DNA of 64,000 nucleotides, taken from positions 414,072 to 478,071 of the forward strand of contig MJCC01000005.1 in NCBI GenBank assembly GCA_001766655.1. Direction: 5' to 3'. Positions 1 through 9,799 of this stretch are shown piece by piece. The notes under the pieces are model-generated. The model saw only the letters and a list, made by a program, of their open reading frames with translations. It did no database searches and was not told where the DNA came from. This DNA is from Phytomonas francai. Taxonomy: Eukaryota > Euglenozoa > Kinetoplastea > Trypanosomatida > Trypanosomatidae. The stretch's first letter is position 1. Each line of letters starts with the position of its first letter. Made by a program: the position numbers and the translations under genes.

Positions 1-75
1 ATGGAGCCCCCTCAACCCGATTCGGAAGAGTCTTCAACTGAGCATAATAACAACGAATCCGAAACGACAAAATAA
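1..75 (+). CDS. 3' end of an upstream gene, or a 24-codon peptide
   Basis: Frame 1 is open from the first base to a TAA at 73-75. It encodes 24 residues rich in Glu, Ser, Asn, Thr and Pro, which looks like the acidic, disordered tail of a longer protein. The window happens to start on an ATG, so a complete micropeptide cannot be excluded. The tail reading is preferred because intact kinetoplastid genes are rarely this short. No function can be inferred. Confidence 0.4.
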   Translation: MEPPQPDSEESSTEHNNNESETTK

Positions 76-615
76 TTCATCATGAATTTTTATAGGCAAG
101 AACTAAAGAGAAAGTTGCTGAAGCATGCCATGGAGCCAAAGTTATTGAAGGGTTAGAGGGGGGGGGGGGGGGGGGGGGGAATCGCAGTACAAAGCATCCC
201 CACCAAAAAATGCGCAACTAGAAATGGAATAGGGATGAAATTCACAAAGATTGTATGCTAAAAATAAAAAAGGTAAAGGTATTTGGTGGCATTTATGTCT
301 GTCAATCGAAAGTCGTCAGAAGCCTTTTGGGAGCTAGCGATCTCACATTTTTTAAAGTTTGTGCTATAAAAGCGTTGGTAAAGCTTGACTATAGAGCACG
401 CTCCTAGAAATGTGGGCATTAAGTTTGCCCAAATCGTGTTCGCATTCCCTTACCTTCCACTTAACCATTTAATCCTTTTAACTTTATTTTCCCAGTATTC
501 GTTTTGCCTCTGCGTAGAGTGATCCTCATACCGCAAAATATTTTCAAAAAAAAAAAAAGGGAAAAAAGGACCGCAGTAGTAAAATGAAAGTTGACTATTA
601 CACTGAAAACATAAA
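76..615. other. Intergenic spacer with G22 tract and splice acceptor
   Basis: No convincing gene is visible. The spacer holds an uninterrupted run of 22 G at 158-179. A pyrimidine tract ending in AG at 494-495 is the likely trans-splice acceptor of the next gene, giving a leader of about 120 nt. An A-rich run lies near 547-558. Confidence 0.6.
158..179 (+). repeat. Poly-G tract (22 G)
   Basis: Twenty-two consecutive G residues lie in the spacer between the first two genes. It is one of several long G or C homopolymers in spacers of this window. The exact length should be treated with caution because homopolymers are error-prone in assemblies. Confidence 0.9.
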
Positions 616-2487
616 ATGAAATGTTTTGATGAGAAGCAATATTTTATAGGTAGCATGAGTAAATCCATTGAAAGACTACCTCATTGGTATCAAATAGGGG
701 CTTTATGTGGGGTTTTGATTGTCATCTACTTGCACGATACCTTTTTCATTAGTTGGCTCGTAATGAGTCTCCACAATTCGCTCGGCACTGCGTGGATTTG
801 GCACCCAGAGTATCGAACAGTTCTAAATCATTTATCGCTCAAGGAGCACTTGTGTTTCACCCTATACGGAATTGGCCTCGGGATTGTTGTGATGCTGTTG
901 TACAAGGTTTTTTGTCAAGAAAGGTTTAAAATTGGTTCTTCTCTTTCCCAGCTCTTCCCAAATCGAAAAGGGTTGACCGCTCTTTTCTGCGTTTTACTAT
1001 GCTTCGTAGAAATGATTCGTATGCACGAAGTAACAATAGAATGTTTCAAAAATGAAACCTCTATAGCAAGTATCGCGCTCAAAGAGCTAGTAAGAAATAA
1101 ATCCAGCAATTCCAAGTCGAAATACGGTCTTCATTTTGTGATCCAAGTAGAGTTATTTGAGGCATACCTTCTCCGTGTGCTTCCTTATCAGATTATGGTA
1201 ACGCTTGTTGCCATCGCGTATCGGCTGTTCAGGGATATTCCACGGAAGCTTCACGTCGCGTTGCGGTGGTACATGGTCACCATCGGACTTGTCTATTCTG
1301 CTGGAAGTATTCTTTCTATATTATTTCTCAGGAGCAAACCAACTCTATCGTCGTTAGCACGCATTGCATGGTCGACTTTTATTTTGGGCACCGTCAACTA
1401 CCTTTACGGTCCATCGAGACGAGCAGGTATGGTGTTTACGATATCTTCCTCCCGCACAGTTATCCAAACTATTCGTGGTCTTCTAATGTGCATGGCGCTG
1501 CACAGCATCATTTCTTTATTTGCGCTTGCTCTCCTCGTCAGCGTGCATGTTGTGGAGCTTATTACGATCTGGTTTGCGGTAACACTGCTTATGATTTGGA
1601 TACCGGCTATTGTGGATTCGTGCTCGTTGGAGGGTATCGTCATCGTTTCAGGTCTGCTGAGCATTCTGCTCTATTTCATGAATGAACTTTCCAGTACGAC
1701 TGCCTTTCGCCTGGGAATCATGGTGGCGTTGTGGTGGCTAAATACCTCTCTCCTATATAACCTTACCGTCAACGCGTTTCATACGCGATACGTTGGGTTG
1801 GGCGTTGTGGTGTGGTGGCTTCTGTGGTCGATTTCTCTCCAAAAAAATATAAACAGGACTTATGGAAGCGATACCTGCCAAGCCCCGGCTGCTATAAATT
1901 TATCCGATCTAAAATCTCTTGTACAAAGTCGGGGCGACGAGGCTGTCAGCGCGGCAATGCCAATTGTAGATTGTATTATAAGCCGAAAAATAAAATGGCT
2001 GTGCGACGTGTCTGAACTGCGCGTACCCCTTGAGCGCCCGATTATCGGGATAAATCGATTTTCGGAAAGCCATAAAGGCAGTGGGACTTTCTATTATATA
2101 GTTTTTGCCAATCTCGGCCTTGCCGTGGTCCTTGTTTCGTTGTTAACCCTTGTCGAGGCTTTACAAGGTCCCACGGTGCGGTCTGTTCTGCAGCAAGCTA
2201 ACTTGCCCCTCGTTACTGCAGGAGTCCTTATTCGCAAGATCGCACGGGCGACGGTGCTTATATTTTGTGTCTTTTCTTTTCTTGCTACATGGTGGCTATT
2301 TTACCAGTACGTTTTGCCTTATTTCACGCCAATTCTACCGAGTATGGTTTCTCACGTCATTTCTGGTGTCTTTGGGTGCATTACCTTGGGGACCTTGATG
2401 GATGTGAAGGACACTATGTACGAGGGAATACTTCAAGTTTTTGGTCTAATAGACCCCGAGGAGTACTCTGTAGAGAACAGTTCATAA
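616..2487 (+). CDS. Polytopic membrane protein, unknown function
   Basis: A 623-residue protein with about ten to twelve hydrophobic segments. An N-terminal block lies at roughly residues 24-52, 78-100, 115-132, 185-205, 218-239, 247-265, 290-357 (several spans), 364-385 and 391-406. A loop of about 90 residues follows, then a C-terminal block near 495-519, 548-573 and 578-598. There is no signal peptide separate from the first membrane span. The start is the first ATG after the likely acceptor AG at 494-495; a second in-frame Met at codon 14 could also serve. I do not recognise a transporter signature. A membrane nucleoporin of the NDC1 type or an unassigned transporter are possibilities only, resting on topology and not on motifs. 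Confidence 0.75.
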   Translation: MKCFDEKQYFIGSMSKSIERLPHWYQIGALCGVLIVIYLHDTFFISWLVMSLHNSLGTAWIWHPEYRTVLNHLSLKEHLCFTLYGIGLGIVVMLLYKVFCQERFKIGSSLSQLFPNRKGLTALFCVLLCFVEMIRMHEVTIECFKNETSIASIALKELVRNKSSNSKSKYGLHFVIQVELFEAYLLRVLPYQIMVTLVAIAYRLFRDIPRKLHVALRWYMVTIGLVYSAGSILSILFLRSKPTLSSLARIAWSTFILGTVNYLYGPSRRAGMVFTISSSRTVIQTIRGLLMCMALHSIISLFALALLVSVHVVELITIWFAVTLLMIWIPAIVDSCSLEGIVIVSGLLSILLYFMNELSSTTAFRLGIMVALWWLNTSLLYNLTVNAFHTRYVGLGVVVWWLLWSISLQKNINRTYGSDTCQAPAAINLSDLKSLVQSRGDEAVSAAMPIVDCIISRKIKWLCDVSELRVPLERPIIGINRFSESHKGSGTFYYIVFANLGLAVVLVSLLTLVEALQGPTVRSVLQQANLPLVTAGVLIRKIARATVLIFCVFSFLATWWLFYQYVLPYFTPILPSMVSHVISGVFGCITLGTLMDVKDTMYEGILQVFGLIDPEEYSVENSS

Positions 2488-2715
2488 GCCTGTATTTGCG
2501 AAGAATAGTTTCGAGGTCTCCGGTAAAGTGAGCAGCTGCCTTGTAAAGGAAACTCTATCGTGAATCCCTCTGGCCACGTGTGTATCTCACAAAAATGTAT
2601 AATGTTACCCAATGAAGATTATTTTGGCGGCTAAAAAAAAGCATTGCGCGAAAGAATATGCCTCTTTTCTTATGTGAAATTTACAAAACACAAAAAGAAC
2701 TGATAAAGCGTCCAT

Positions 2716-3180
2716 ATGCATATAAATAAGAAAGATGTGCACAATCATGAGATCCCAGATGATCTAGCTGCCTGCAGCAAGAATTGTGATCGTACGCTGA
2801 GTGACAAGGAGCTTAAGCCTTGTTTTGGCTGGTACCAACCCCGTTTTGGGGAGGTTAATGCGCACAATACGGTTAGTAGTGGATCAGGGGACCAGAGCAA
2901 CCATCAGGCTGACCACGGCAATGAAAACTTCTTCTTCGATTCCACCAGAAGAATTCTAGCCGATGAGGTTGCACGTCGCAGGAACGAGCGTAACGATGCC
3001 AAAAGTGCAGATAGACTTCGTAAGGGAAATAAAACTGGTATGATAAGCACCGATGACGATATTGAGAAGCTATTTGCACCTCTTGGGCATGCTACTCCGA
3101 TAGAGGACATCTTTTGGGGGGGACCTTTGAGCAAAAAGCTACCTCCAGCGACAGACTATGAGCGGCTACTCCGTAATTAA
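2716..3180 (+). CDS. Hypothetical protein, 154 aa, charged
   Basis: A 154-residue hydrophilic protein with an ATG start and TAA stop. It has a His/Asp/Asn-rich N-terminal half and a basic, probably helical stretch at about residues 78-105. A more ordered-looking C-terminus (about 113-154) contains DDDIEKLFAPLGHATPIEDI and ends in a Tyr-Glu-Arg-Leu-Leu motif. No family is recognised. Codon use resembles the neighbours, and the frame spans most of the gap between two real genes, which supports coding. The splice acceptor is less clear than for other genes: only a short pyrimidine run near 2661-2670 is seen. Confidence 0.55.
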   Translation: MHINKKDVHNHEIPDDLAACSKNCDRTLSDKELKPCFGWYQPRFGEVNAHNTVSSGSGDQSNHQADHGNENFFFDSTRRILADEVARRRNERNDAKSADRLRKGNKTGMISTDDDIEKLFAPLGHATPIEDIFWGGPLSKKLPPATDYERLLRN

Positions 3181-3541
3181 GCCAAACACGGCTTGGGGAG
3201 GGGGGGGGGGGGCATCCCATGTCTCGGCTCCTTGGCGGCACGCACACGCTTCGGTCGTAGGGGCAGATTGCTTTGTTGTCCCCTACGGTTTCACCTCCTT
3301 TCCGAGCAGACTGAGTAAATATGTTTCTATAAATACCTGCATCCAGAGTAGATGTTGATGGATGATTCCTTCTATTCGCATCCTCCCCGTTATCTATCTG
3401 TGTGCTCCACTCGCCCGTTGTATTTTCCCATGCTTTCCTCTCCGTCTAGGGGGCTCTCCTTAAAATTGTTCAACCAAACCTAGGAATACTCATAAATAGT
3501 AGTAAACGTAAGCAGGAAAAAAAAGGAAAAGACATTCACGA
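3181..3541. other. Intergenic spacer with G13 tract and splice acceptor
   Basis: A run of 13 G lies at 3200-3212, just after the upstream stop codon. A strong pyrimidine tract (about 3430-3447) ends in AG at 3448-3449 and is the likely trans-splice acceptor for the nucleoporin-like gene, about 90 nt before its ATG. No other gene is seen. Confidence 0.6.
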
Positions 3542-5932
3542 ATGAGCTATGAGGCGATACACGGCAAGGCTAGGCTACCGGATCCCTACGTGAGGGGGGC
3601 CGCGGACGGGGAGCGGGGCAGCCCCTGCGCGGCCTCGCCCCCCCCGGACGCGCGCNNNNNNNNNNNNNNNNNNNNNNNNNNNNNNNNNNNNNNNNNNNNN
3701 NNNNNNNNNNNNNNNNNNNNNNNNNNNNNNNNNNNNNNNNNNNNNNNNNNNNNNNNNNNNNNNNNNNNNNNNNNNNNNNNNNNNNNNNNNCCCCCGGACG
3801 GCCTCCCGGCCGCCCGCCGCTGGTTCCCCTCGCAGCTCGCGCGGCTGCAGGGGCTTCTCGCGGGGGCGCCGCTGCTCCGCCGCGCCTGCGTCGTCTGCCG
3901 CTGGCTGGAGGAGGTCGCGCGAGGGGAGGGGGGCCTGCCCGCCCTCCGCGGCCGCGAGGACGCCGTGATGCGGCGCCTCGTCCTCGCGCACCTCCGCGGC
4001 GGCGAGCTCGGCCGCGCCGTGGGCGTCGCCGAGGCCGCCCGGGACGCGCGCTTCGCCTGCGGCCTCGCCGCCGCGCAGCTGCGCACCGCGCGGGAGCCGT
4101 GGATCGCGCGCACGGCGCTCGTCCCCCTCTTCGGCGAGTACGCGAACGGCGAGACGAGCGAGGCGTGGTGCGGAAACGAGGCCCGCCTGCGGAGCCTCGC
4201 GCAGTTCTTCGCGGACAGCCAGGCCTACGGCGCGGCGCGCGACGGCCCGGTGCAGGACCTCGACGCGGTCATCGGGGCCGTCCTCTCGGGCCACCTCGAG
4301 GTCCTCGAGGCCGCGTTCGCGGCGAACCACGACTGGCGCGACACCCTCTGGTGCTACCTCCGCTGCGCCCTCGTCTTCGCCTTCACGAAGACGCTCATCA
4401 ACGCGCACGTCCCGGTCGAGCAGCCGTACGCGGCGTATATTGAGCAGCAGGTCGGCAACGACGAGGACTGGGTCGAGTCCTTCTCGAGAAAGCTCGTGGT
4501 GGGGCTTCGGCACCGCGTCGAGGATCAACACTTTTTGTCCCACGTCAAATTAGAGGAGCAGCTGCAGTTGCGCTTCATTTTGCAGGTGCTATCGTTGGAT
4601 GGGGGCTACGATAAGCACTATTGGTTTGATATCCGCCCCGAGGTGGGAAATCACGAGGCGACACGTTTGATCACGCACCTCTTGCTCGTGCTGGACACTG
4701 CCTACTCGGAAACGATCACTTCGTACGACGTGCAGGGACATGCCGGGGACTCGCTAGCCTTTTCCATGTCGCTCTACTCCCGGAGTCTTGCGCGGCTTCC
4801 TCTTTGCCCTTTCGAAGATGGCCTGCGGGCGATGGTGGCCATGGCGAGGCGCTTGCGCAATCCTCAGCATCGCGCCCAGGTGTACGCCGCGTTTGTGCGC
4901 GAAGTGCGCGATTCCGAATTCGAGCACGAGGAGCTGTCTCGCGAACAAATTGAGGAGCAGGAGGCTTGTTTAGTCCGCATGTTTGTTGAGTCGGACACGG
5001 ACCCCGCCGTGCGGACTGCAGTCCAGCTGTTGCTCAATCAAGAGATTCCCGGTGACGCGCTGCTCACGCACAATAAGACCGCGGAAAAGATTCTGTGGGA
5101 GGCGATGCACGCCTACGTAAAGGAAGATTATATGCACGTCTTGAGTGAGGGACTCGAGGCCTGCGCGAGCTTTTGGCTGGCCTCTCCGCAGCCGGAGCTG
5201 AACGCTATCACAGACGTCAGCCGTATTCTGATGCAACGTGTCATACCCGCCCTTGAGGATCCGACGGAAAATGGCCATCCCGGCAGCACGATCGGGGCAG
5301 GGGGTGAACTGTTTACATTGATAGAAGGTGGTGGCTGTTCGCATGCCAATGCGCCGATAGGACCAATATCAGGGCCCCTTTCCGCACAGGAGTGGAGCGA
5401 AACCGTCTTTTGGTATGCGTTTAGTGAAGCACGAGCCCTTTCGAAGGAGCACGCGAAGTCTGCCAGCGCTCTCGGAGCCGCTCGAGCGACATTGGATCCG
5501 GCTGATGGCAATCAAACCCTCCTTTTTCAACTTTCACAGAATGAGGTAGGATTGATGTCGAGGCTGATCGTTCAGACGCAACGTGCGATCCGCCACGGCG
5601 GGGCCGTCGTGCACCGTTCGCGGCGGTGTTTAGCGGCCGTTGTGTGGTTGCTCCAAGTGCTTGTAGAGGGTGTGACTTTGAGTTTGCTTAATAGCGACAA
5701 CAAGACCGATGGCTTGGAGCTCATGCAAACGGTATTCGCATTACTGGAAGAGCTAAATGAGGCGGGCTACTTGCACCCCAGCCTGCTTCTTCAAAAGAAT
5801 GCGAATACCCTGTACACGTGTATTCGTGCGATGAGGGTCGCTTACGGCCAACGAGTGCACTGTAAACATGTGCAGCAGATGTTGCAGCGTGTAGAAGCAG
5901 GGAAGACGTATGAGGTTGCAATTAGATTGTAA
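3542..5932 (+). CDS. NUP107: Nup107/Nup84-like nucleoporin
   Basis: An alpha-helical protein of about 796 codons, including 45 that fall in an N gap. The region around residues 240-285 (an AVLSGHLEVLE stretch followed by DWRDTLWCYLRC) matches the conserved Nup107 block in which a short helix precedes a Trp-Glu/Arg-Asp-x-x-Trp-x-Tyr motif. A later RLITHLLLVLD stretch matches the family's R-x-x-T-H-L segment. Members are structural subunits of the Y-shaped outer-ring complex of the nuclear pore. The frame is intact on both sides of the gap, but continuity through it is not proven. Composition changes sharply: codons up to about 4540 are strongly GC-rich and the rest are balanced. Another helical-solenoid protein is the alternative. 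Confidence 0.6.
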   Translation: MSYEAIHGKARLPDPYVRGAADGERGSPCAASPPPDARXXXXXXXXXXXXXXXXXXXXXXXXXXXXXXXXXXXXXXXXXXXXXPPDGLPAARRWFPSQLARLQGLLAGAPLLRRACVVCRWLEEVARGEGGLPALRGREDAVMRRLVLAHLRGGELGRAVGVAEAARDARFACGLAAAQLRTAREPWIARTALVPLFGEYANGETSEAWCGNEARLRSLAQFFADSQAYGAARDGPVQDLDAVIGAVLSGHLEVLEAAFAANHDWRDTLWCYLRCALVFAFTKTLINAHVPVEQPYAAYIEQQVGNDEDWVESFSRKLVVGLRHRVEDQHFLSHVKLEEQLQLRFILQVLSLDGGYDKHYWFDIRPEVGNHEATRLITHLLLVLDTAYSETITSYDVQGHAGDSLAFSMSLYSRSLARLPLCPFEDGLRAMVAMARRLRNPQHRAQVYAAFVREVRDSEFEHEELSREQIEEQEACLVRMFVESDTDPAVRTAVQLLLNQEIPGDALLTHNKTAEKILWEAMHAYVKEDYMHVLSEGLEACASFWLASPQPELNAITDVSRILMQRVIPALEDPTENGHPGSTIGAGGELFTLIEGGGCSHANAPIGPISGPLSAQEWSETVFWYAFSEARALSKEHAKSASALGAARATLDPADGNQTLLFQLSQNEVGLMSRLIVQTQRAIRHGGAVVHRSRRCLAAVVWLLQVLVEGVTLSLLNSDNKTDGLELMQTVFALLEELNEAGYLHPSLLLQKNANTLYTCIRAMRVAYGQRVHCKHVQQMLQRVEAGKTYEVAIRL
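3656..3790. other. Assembly gap of 135 N
   Basis: A run of 135 unknown bases lies inside the GC-rich 5' part of the nucleoporin-like gene. The length is exactly 45 codons, so the frame appears kept, but the size may be an estimate. Both edges are C-rich and share a similar CCCCCGGACG string, which suggests a repeat or a hard-to-sequence segment caused the gap. Confidence 0.98.
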
Positions 5933-6662
5933 ATAATAAAAAAAGAAAAGGACAGATGGAAGTGAAGGAGAGAGAAAGAGAGGAAGGATAGGATTAATAA
6001 AACATCACCGTTATCTTGTAAGGTATAGAGGGATGCATAAATTCCAAAAATGAAGAAGGGAAGACTATCAATTCCTGTTATAACACGCGAAAGATTCTCA
6101 CGAGTTGGGGTGGCTTAGACGCGTCCATACTGGGGTTATATAAAAGGCATTTTGCTCTAATGTATTCTACCGGCTCATATATTTATTTTGATATGAAAAA
6201 CTTCGTAAGCTGATAACTTCCGAATATTCTTTCTTTTCCTTACTGTACTATTACCCTACTGCTCAAATATTCCTTTCCTCCCTAAGTCAATCTGCTTACA
6301 TTTGAGGAAGGAACCACTTCATACAAAGGTACCCTCATACGATTAATCCTTGTTAATAGTGTTTAACGACGCTTGAACTTATTCGAAATACATATTTTGC
6401 ATTTCTATAGTCTTTAGTGCTTTCAAGCAAAATAATATACCCCTCACTCCACTTCTACTTCCTTTCGGTGGCAGTAGATCGATTTGGTGCTTTATAGTTG
6501 TCGTTGAATATTCTGAGCAAATAATAAAGAAGAGGATTCTAATCAGCCTTTGTTGTATGTTTTGATTCAAGGGCGCATAGCTGTACAAGCCTTTACCTCA
6601 CCACCCTATAAAGGTGTATATTCCATAGGATATATACACCCTGTGTAAATTACGCTGCCATA
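5933..6662. other. Intergenic spacer, 730 nt
   Basis: The first 60 bases are purine-rich (A/G). A pyrimidine tract ends in AG at about 6285-6286 and is one candidate acceptor for the kinase gene; others lie closer to its ATG. No ORF with coding character is seen on either strand. Confidence 0.5.
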
Positions 6663-9386
6663 ATGCCAAATCTGTTGGTTGGACGCTATAAACGTATAGG
6701 TGAAATAGGAAGAGGTGGCTTTGGGATGGTTGAGGAATTCCTCGATCTTATCACAGGCGATACAGTCGCCATCAAAACTATTCCCCCTTATTTTGTTCAG
6801 CGGGAATCTAAGCGCATGATTCGTGAGGTGGATATCATGAAATTCTTGCACAATACCCATCCCCATGTTATCGACCTCATTGCGATCTTCATAACGCGAT
6901 GCCAAGGTAGCGTCACTGCACAAATCAGTAATCCTGAACCGTATCCGCCGAACCTTGATGTCATGGGCCCGCTTTATAAAGGGCTGAGTGTAAACGAAAA
7001 GGCGATCATGCACCATGATAACCTTGCAAAAGTGATCTCGACGATACACAAGGAGGAGAGCTTCAGTTTACACATTGTTATGCCTCTCATGAGAGGGGAT
7101 CTCTTCTACTTCATAAATTTGTTGAGCTCGAGCTCAGGCCAAAAGCAACACAGACTCAGTGGGGATTTTTTAAAGCAGGTGGCAGCGGTTTTTGCATTTC
7201 AACTTGTCTTTGGCCTGGATTGGGTACATAAATGTGGTATCGTTCATAGGGACCTGAAGCCAGACAACGTGCTCGTGCGTTTGAACACGGAGAACCCTTT
7301 TTACTCATCTCTGTGTATTGCTGATTTTGGTCTCGCGCGCAACGTGCAGAGTAGCGACACCTTTTACGTGTGCACGCGGAACTATCGCCCACCAGAAATC
7401 ATCACCAGTGCGATTCTCAGTCAGCTGAGCATGGATATCTGGTCGCTGGGGTGCATTTTGTATGAAATGTGCACCGGTGAGACCCTTTTTAAGATGCCCA
7501 CTGCACTTGATAGTCATGGTTTATGGAACGGTATGATGGCTAGCTCTCAACTCGAGATCATTCTCTCCATTGTGGGCACCCCAAGCGAGGAGGATATCCT
7601 ACAGTATATGCCTGAAGGTAACGCAAAGACCTACCTATTGCGCAGTATGAGTCGCCCTTCGCAGCTTGAAAAGCTTATGGACCAGCAGTGGACTCTACCG
7701 ACACTTCCAGAGGAAACTAGACTCTGGAGAAACTTGATAAAAAAGTGCTTGGCGTTCTTCCCACAGCAGCGCCCGACTGCAGAGGAGCTATCTCGGCACG
7801 AACTCTTCATTCGATACCAGATGATCGTGGGGCGGAACATCCATCAGATAGAGACGCAGTTGTACACACCGAGTATTGCAGAATCCGAGTTAAAGAGTAG
7901 AACGGCTCAGATAAGCTCACTTCTGCGAATCATCTATGATACCATGGTTCAAACTAGGCCGACGCTTGTGGAAGAAGAAGAAGAAGAAGAAGAAAGCGAG
8001 GAGGAATCCTTTGTAGAAGAAGAGGATTACAACAACAGGAAAGAGTGGGATGGGATCCGACATCACGGTTTATCAACACCAGCGCAGGCGTCAGTAATTG
8101 ATGATCTAAAGGGAAGCAGAGAGGAGGAGAAGGAAGAAGATGATGAGGATAGCGGAACGGTATACTTTAAGAGGTCCTGGCTTTCTAATGAACCTGCAGA
8201 ACAATTGCCCTACGCATTCGACGAAGGCGCAAATTATCAAAGTTGTGAGACCATGCAACCTCTTGAGCTTCCAGAGGCGACCCTTCAGATGGATTGCGCG
8301 GAGACCATGGAGCACAAGCCTGTGCAAATTCACGGTGTAGGTCATGTCCCTGTGGTGGAGAACGATCTTGTGAAGAAACCGCCAAAACTCACCGCTCCTT
8401 TCGACCCCTCCTTGCAGTGGTGCGTCGCTCCGCAGGACGAAATTCCACAGCAGGGCCGGCGCGCCGGGCCATCCATGGAGGGCAATCGACTCAACGATTA
8501 CGAAGGGGTTGTTGGAATGGAGGGGGGTGGGGGTCGGGAAATTCCTCCGCAAGAGGGCGTTCACTACGAGGGTGGGGGGAGGGGGCTAGGGGATCCACAC
8601 TATGGCCACGGCGAGGTCGGCTGGGAAGTCCCTCGACCCTCCTCCAGACAGGGCAATTCCGCGGAGGCCTTGCGGAGGCAGGAGAACCGTGTGGAGGAGA
8701 TGTGTCCGATATCGTTTAGTACGTCTGCCCATTTACTGCAGCGAAACGACGCCGTGTCGGTTCACTACGATCCCGAAAATTGCGAATGCCCAGCCTGGTC
8801 GGGCTACTTACACGAGCATCCCTATCAAAACAACATGCACGTCTACAATACGAAACCCTACGCTCCTCACTCTAAGAATAGTCTTCTCGGGCGAGGTCTC
8901 CATGGGGAGAGAAGGGGTGGTGGTGACTCGAAGAACCATCGCATGGGGGTTTCGAGAACGGGATGCAAAAAAGTATTCCAGGACCATGCTGAGAGTGCTC
9001 CGTATTCACCAAAAGGCGCTCCAATACAGCATTATCCGCCGATGAAACCGAAAAAGCAGGAACGTATGGGAAGGGGAGGCGGAAGTGGTAGTGGTAAATC
9101 GCAATATAGGTTGGTAAGTTCTTCCTGCTATGATGCTTCAGGCGCAAGAAGCAGCGCCGCACAACCTCATCTGAATAAGCAGATAATGAAAACGATACCC
9201 TTTCCGGAAATTCACGACCCCGCGCTGTGCGCGCGCTATGGAAATCTAGACCACACAGACGATACTTTGCAGCTCGCTATTGAGTCAATTTTGGATGAAT
9301 TGAACAGCAATCGTCGGGATATGACGATCTCACTTGAGCTCCGCACTTTGCTCTCCTACTTTTGTACACTACGAGGAAGCAGGTAG
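6663..9386 (+). CDS. CMGC/MAPK-like Ser/Thr protein kinase with long C-terminal tail
   Basis: A protein of 907 residues. A kinase domain occupies roughly residues 7-390: Gly-rich loop GRGGFGMV (about 16-23), VAIK lysine near 40, catalytic HRDLKPDN with Asp197, DFG Asp221, and an activation segment with Thr233-Phe-Tyr235 followed by a C-T-R-N-Y-R-P-P-E stretch. The Thr-x-Tyr pair followed by an R-x-Y-R-x-P-E block is typical of MAP-kinase-like CMGC enzymes. An insertion of about 65 residues lies in the N-lobe after the first helix. The C-terminal 500 residues are low complexity, with a Glu run (about 437-445, from a GAA repeat near 7972-7996) and Gly/Arg/Pro-rich stretches, and are probably disordered and regulatory. 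Substrate and pathway are unknown; flagellar or cell-cycle roles are common in this clade. Confidence 0.85.
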   Translation: MPNLLVGRYKRIGEIGRGGFGMVEEFLDLITGDTVAIKTIPPYFVQRESKRMIREVDIMKFLHNTHPHVIDLIAIFITRCQGSVTAQISNPEPYPPNLDVMGPLYKGLSVNEKAIMHHDNLAKVISTIHKEESFSLHIVMPLMRGDLFYFINLLSSSSGQKQHRLSGDFLKQVAAVFAFQLVFGLDWVHKCGIVHRDLKPDNVLVRLNTENPFYSSLCIADFGLARNVQSSDTFYVCTRNYRPPEIITSAILSQLSMDIWSLGCILYEMCTGETLFKMPTALDSHGLWNGMMASSQLEIILSIVGTPSEEDILQYMPEGNAKTYLLRSMSRPSQLEKLMDQQWTLPTLPEETRLWRNLIKKCLAFFPQQRPTAEELSRHELFIRYQMIVGRNIHQIETQLYTPSIAESELKSRTAQISSLLRIIYDTMVQTRPTLVEEEEEEEESEEESFVEEEDYNNRKEWDGIRHHGLSTPAQASVIDDLKGSREEEKEEDDEDSGTVYFKRSWLSNEPAEQLPYAFDEGANYQSCETMQPLELPEATLQMDCAETMEHKPVQIHGVGHVPVVENDLVKKPPKLTAPFDPSLQWCVAPQDEIPQQGRRAGPSMEGNRLNDYEGVVGMEGGGGREIPPQEGVHYEGGGRGLGDPHYGHGEVGWEVPRPSSRQGNSAEALRRQENRVEEMCPISFSTSAHLLQRNDAVSVHYDPENCECPAWSGYLHEHPYQNNMHVYNTKPYAPHSKNSLLGRGLHGERRGGGDSKNHRMGVSRTGCKKVFQDHAESAPYSPKGAPIQHYPPMKPKKQERMGRGGGSGSGKSQYRLVSSSCYDASGARSSAAQPHLNKQIMKTIPFPEIHDPALCARYGNLDHTDDTLQLAIESILDELNSNRRDMTISLELRTLLSYFCTLRGSR

Positions 9387-9799
9387 CGCGGCAAAAATAA
9401 AACAAACGATTGAAAAACGTTATCAAGTATGTGATCATTTTCACTATAATGACTATCAGATATAGGAGGTGCATCACAATTGTTGTCAGTGTTTTTGGGG
9501 GTGTTTCGGGCGAGCACAGCGAGAATCAGACTATGGTGATCTTAAAGGCTTCAATTTAATAATGACTTAGTTCTAGCCTTTATTTTCTAGCAATGGGGTC
9601 TTTCCGCTCTTTTTATTTCCGCTCTTCTGTGTTTATATGCACAAGCAGGACCCTTGGTAGATGCAATGGAAAAGCCGGCAATAATCCTATGTACATGGTT
9701 GTAATTATTGAACTTATTGTTAATGAAATTGTGCGTATTTCTCCCAATTACTGTTCATTTTCTTAGGTTTCCTTTCGTTGACGATCGCTGATCTTATAG
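9387..9799. other. Intergenic spacer with splice acceptor
   Basis: AT-rich spacer. A tract of T and C ending in AG at 9765-9766 is a good trans-splice acceptor, 34 nt before the SNM1-like ATG. No gene is seen. Confidence 0.6.

Noticed and set aside
3575..4543. Long minus-strand ORFs in GC-rich segments (also at 36792-37643, 39489-41021, 45901-47424)
   Set aside because: They mirror strong plus-strand genes. At high GC, stop codons are rare in all frames, and their Arg/Ala/Gly-rich translations have no family features.
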